Both the position numbers and the translations under genes were made by a program. From contig NC_026497.1 of assembly GCF_000328475.2 (NCBI RefSeq), positions 1-64,000 of the forward strand: a DNA stretch of 64,000 nucleotides, given 5' to 3'. This document shows, piece by piece, positions 61,832-64,000 of the stretch. How positions within the stretch are numbered: the stretch's first letter is position 1; every line of letters begins with the position of its first letter. The notes under the pieces are model-generated. The model searched no databases, was not told the DNA's origin, and was given only the letters and a program-made list of their open reading frames with translations. Origin of the DNA: Mycosarcoma maydis (lineage: Eukaryota; Basidiomycota; Ustilaginomycetes; Ustilaginales).

Positions 61832-64000
61832 ATGGGCGTCATCACTCACCCCAACATCCGCGATGGATGGTTCCACGAGACCAACTCACAATGGCCCGGT
61901 CAGGCCATGAGCCTCGAGGTTCAGCGCATCCTCCACCACGAAAAATCGCTTTTCCAGGACGTTCTGGTCTTCGAATCTACCACGTTTGGCAATGTTCTTG
62001 TTCTCGACGGTGTCATTCAGTGCACCGAGCGCGACGAGTTTTCCTACCAGGAGATGATTGCTCACCTTCCCATCGCCTCGCACCCCAACCCCGAGCGCGT
62101 TCTTGTCATTGGCGGTGGTGATGGTGGTGTGCTCCGCGAGGTCGTCAAGCACGACTCGGTCAAGGAGGCTGTTCTTTGCGACATTGACGAGGCTGTTCCC
62201 CGTGTCTCCAAGCAGTATCTTCCTCACATGGCCGAAGGTCTCACTCACCCCAAGTCCACTGTGATCATTGGCGACGGCTTTGCTTTCCTCCAGGACCCCA
62301 AGAACAAGGCCAGCTTCGACGTTATCATCACCGATTCCTCCGACCCTGTCGGTCCCGCAGAGGCGCTTTTCCAGCAGCCGTACTTTGCTCTTCTCAAAGA
62401 AGCCCTCAAGCCTGGTGGACACATCTCTACCCAGGCCGAGTGTGTTTGGATTCACCTCAACCTAATCGGCGAGCTTCGACGATCCACTAAGGAGCTCTTC
62501 CCTGTCGCCGACTACGCTTTCACCACCATTCCCACCTACCCCTCCGGTCAGATTGGTTTCGTCGTGTGCTCGCTCGACGCCAATCGCAACGTCCGCGAGC
62601 CTCTTCGTGAAGTTCCAGACTGCCGATACTACAACTCACAGGTGCACAAGGCCGCTTTCACCGTCCCCGAGTTCGCCCGCAAGGTCATCGAGGATGGTGC
62701 ACCCGCCCCTGGCCGTGTGATCCCCACCGGTGAAGGCATCGCAAAGACCCAGCGCGCTCCCAAGAAGATTCTTCTGCTTGGCTCCGGCTATGTTGCTGGC
62801 CCCTTTGCTCAGTACGTCACCCGCTTCCCCGAGTACAGTCTTACCGTCGCTTCTTCCAAGCTTGAGCACTCGGAGCGCCTCACTCAAGGCCTCCACAACG
62901 CATCGGCAGCTGCCGTTGATGTCAACGATGCTGCCGCGCTCTCCGCGCTCGTCAAGGGTCACGACATTGTCATCTCGCTCATCCCCTACATCTACCACGC
63001 TGCCGTCATCAAGGCCGCTTGCGAACACAAGGTCAACGTCGTCACCACCTCGTACGTCTCGGACGCCATTCGTGCTCTTGAGCCCGAGATCCAAAAGGCG
63101 GGTATCACCGTCATGAACGAGATCGGTCTCGACCCTGGTCTGGACCACCTCTACGCCGTCAAGGCCATCGACGATGTTCACGCCGAAGGTGGTAAGATCA
63201 AGTCGTTCCTCTCCTACTGCGGTGGCTTGCCTGCTCCTGAGGCGGCCGACAACCCGCTCGGCTACAAGTTCTCCTGGTCGTCGCGTGGCGTTTTGCTGGC
63301 CCTCCGAAACACCGCCAAGTTCTGGCAGGATGGCCAGGAGCTCACCGTCTCTGGTCACGAGCTCATGGCCGCTGCCAAGAGCTTTTACATTAACCCTGCA
63401 TTCGCCTTTGTCGCTTACCCTAACCGTGACTCGACTCCCTTCAAGCAGTGGTATAACATCCCCGAGGCCGAGACTGTAATCCGCGGTACTCTGCGATACC
63501 AAGGCTTCCCCGAATTCATCCTCGCTCTTGTCAAGCTCGGATTCCTCGACGAGGAGTCCAAACCCTTCCTTGCCTACAACACCAAGGCCACGTGGGCTGA
63601 GGTCACTGCTAACATGGTCGGCGCCTCGTCCACCTCTGAGACCGATCTGATCGCTGCTGTCAAGGCCAAGGTCTCGTTCAAGTCGGCGCAGGAAGAGGAG
63701 ACCATTATCCGAGGTCTGCGATGGCTCGACCTGTTCTCCACTACCGCCCCCGTCACGGTACGCGGCACTGCGGCGCAGGAGGCGGCGCAGGTGGCCGGTA
63801 ACCCGCTCGACTCGCTCTGCGCTACGCTCGAGGACAAGTGCGCCTACGCTCCCGGTGAGCGTGACATGGTCATGCTCCAGCACAAGTTTGAGATCGAGAC
63901 CGCCAGTGGCGAGCACAAGACGCTCACCTCGACCTTGCTCGATTACGGTATCCCTCATGGCGTCACTTCAATGGCCAAGCTTGTCGGTGTGCCCTGCGCC
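61832..64000 (+). CDS. SPE3-LYS9: Spermidine synthase-saccharopine dehydrogenase fusion (partial at 3' end)
   Basis: Open from ATG 61832 (ACAAAATGGGC) to the window edge: 723 codons without a stop or intron. Residues 1-290 are spermidine synthase, which transfers aminopropyl from decarboxylated SAM to putrescine. They show the GGGDGG SAM motif (94-99) and the DSSDPVGP catalytic loop (168-175). From about 311, [15 protein letters not shown] (317-324 glycine-rich) starts a saccharopine dehydrogenase of the glutamate-forming Lys9 type. It includes [20 protein letters not shown] and the [20 protein letters not shown] stretch. That step belongs to alpha-aminoadipate lysine biosynthesis. Such chimeric genes are known in basidiomycetes including Ustilago and Cryptococcus. 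Only the last few dozen codons appear to be missing. Confidence 0.97.
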   Translation, partial: MGVITHPNIRDGWFHETNSQWPGQAMSLEVQRILHHEKSLFQDVLVFESTTFGNVLVLDGVIQCTERDEFSYQEMIAHLPIASHPNPERVLVIGGGDGGVLREVVKHDSVKEAVLCDIDEAVPRVSKQYLPHMAEGLTHPKSTVIIGDGFAFLQDPKNKASFDVIITDSSDPVGPAEALFQQPYFALLKEALKPGGHISTQAECVWIHLNLIGELRRSTKELFPVADYAFTTIPTYPSGQIGFVVCSLDANRNVREPLREVPDCRYYNSQVHKAAFTVPEFARKVIEDGAPAPGRVIPTGEGIAKTQRAPKKILLLGSGYVAGPFAQYVTRFPEYSLTVASSKLEHSERLTQGLHNASAAAVDVNDAAALSALVKGHDIVISLIPYIYHAAVIKAACEHKVNVVTTSYVSDAIRALEPEIQKAGITVMNEIGLDPGLDHLYAVKAIDDVHAEGGKIKSFLSYCGGLPAPEAADNPLGYKFSWSSRGVLLALRNTAKFWQDGQELTVSGHELMAAAKSFYINPAFAFVAYPNRDSTPFKQWYNIPEAETVIRGTLRYQGFPEFILALVKLGFLDEESKPFLAYNTKATWAEVTANMVGASSTSETDLIAAVKAKVSFKSAQEEETIIRGLRWLDLFSTTAPVTVRGTAAQEAAQVAGNPLDSLCATLEDKCAYAPGERDMVMLQHKFEIETASGEHKTLTSTLLDYGIPHGVTSMAKLVGVPCA

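Noticed and set aside
62636..63958. 440-residue antisense frame over the Spe-Sdh gene
   Set aside because: Val/Leu/Gly/Asp-rich shadow typical of strong codon bias on the sense strand; no family match.

Overview
The window looks like chromosomal DNA of a basidiomycete smut fungus (Ustilaginaceae), most like Ustilago maydis. Three things suggest this. At the right edge a spermidine synthase is fused to a saccharopine dehydrogenase, an arrangement known from basidiomycetes. Genes are mostly intronless or carry a few short GT-AG introns. Intergenic DNA is peppered with a CGTGATT / AATCACG heptamer that I associate with U. maydis. The species assignment is recall plus inference, not a search result.

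Layout. 0-2.8 kb: a polyketide-synthase-type starter acyltransferase (SAT) ORF and, divergently, a three-exon gene for a small secreted protein. 4-10 kb: the CAAX protease STE24 and a C2H2 plus fungal-TF-domain regulator. 12-20 kb: a PTC7-type phosphatase broken by a 100-N assembly gap, a membrane-anchored multicopper oxidase, and a GPI-type acid phosphatase. 20.5-27.3 kb: a second C2H2 plus fungal-TF regulator and a three-exon metallo-beta-lactamase-fold protein. 28.4-30.9 kb: mitochondrial elongation factor G.

31-41.6 kb is the most coherent block. It holds three KRE6/SKN1-type GH16 membrane proteins and, between the second and third, a two-exon ROT1 homologue. All four belong to families required for cell-wall beta-1,6-glucan assembly in yeast, so this is a candidate cell-wall gene neighbourhood.

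42-50 kb: a three-exon Baeyer-Villiger-type monooxygenase, a secreted GPI-type alpha/beta-hydrolase, a dispersed 5S rRNA gene and a Rossmann-fold oxidoreductase. 50-53.5 kb is a decay zone with a frameshifted DUF1996 remnant and a second broken gene. 54-64 kb: an IQM-like IQ-motif protein, a small hypothetical protein, a two-exon acyl-CoA ligase, TAF11, and the spermidine synthase-saccharopine dehydrogenase fusion running off the right edge.

Splice structures were worked out by eye from GT-AG sites, reading phase and family motifs. Long antisense ORFs over real genes were left out.
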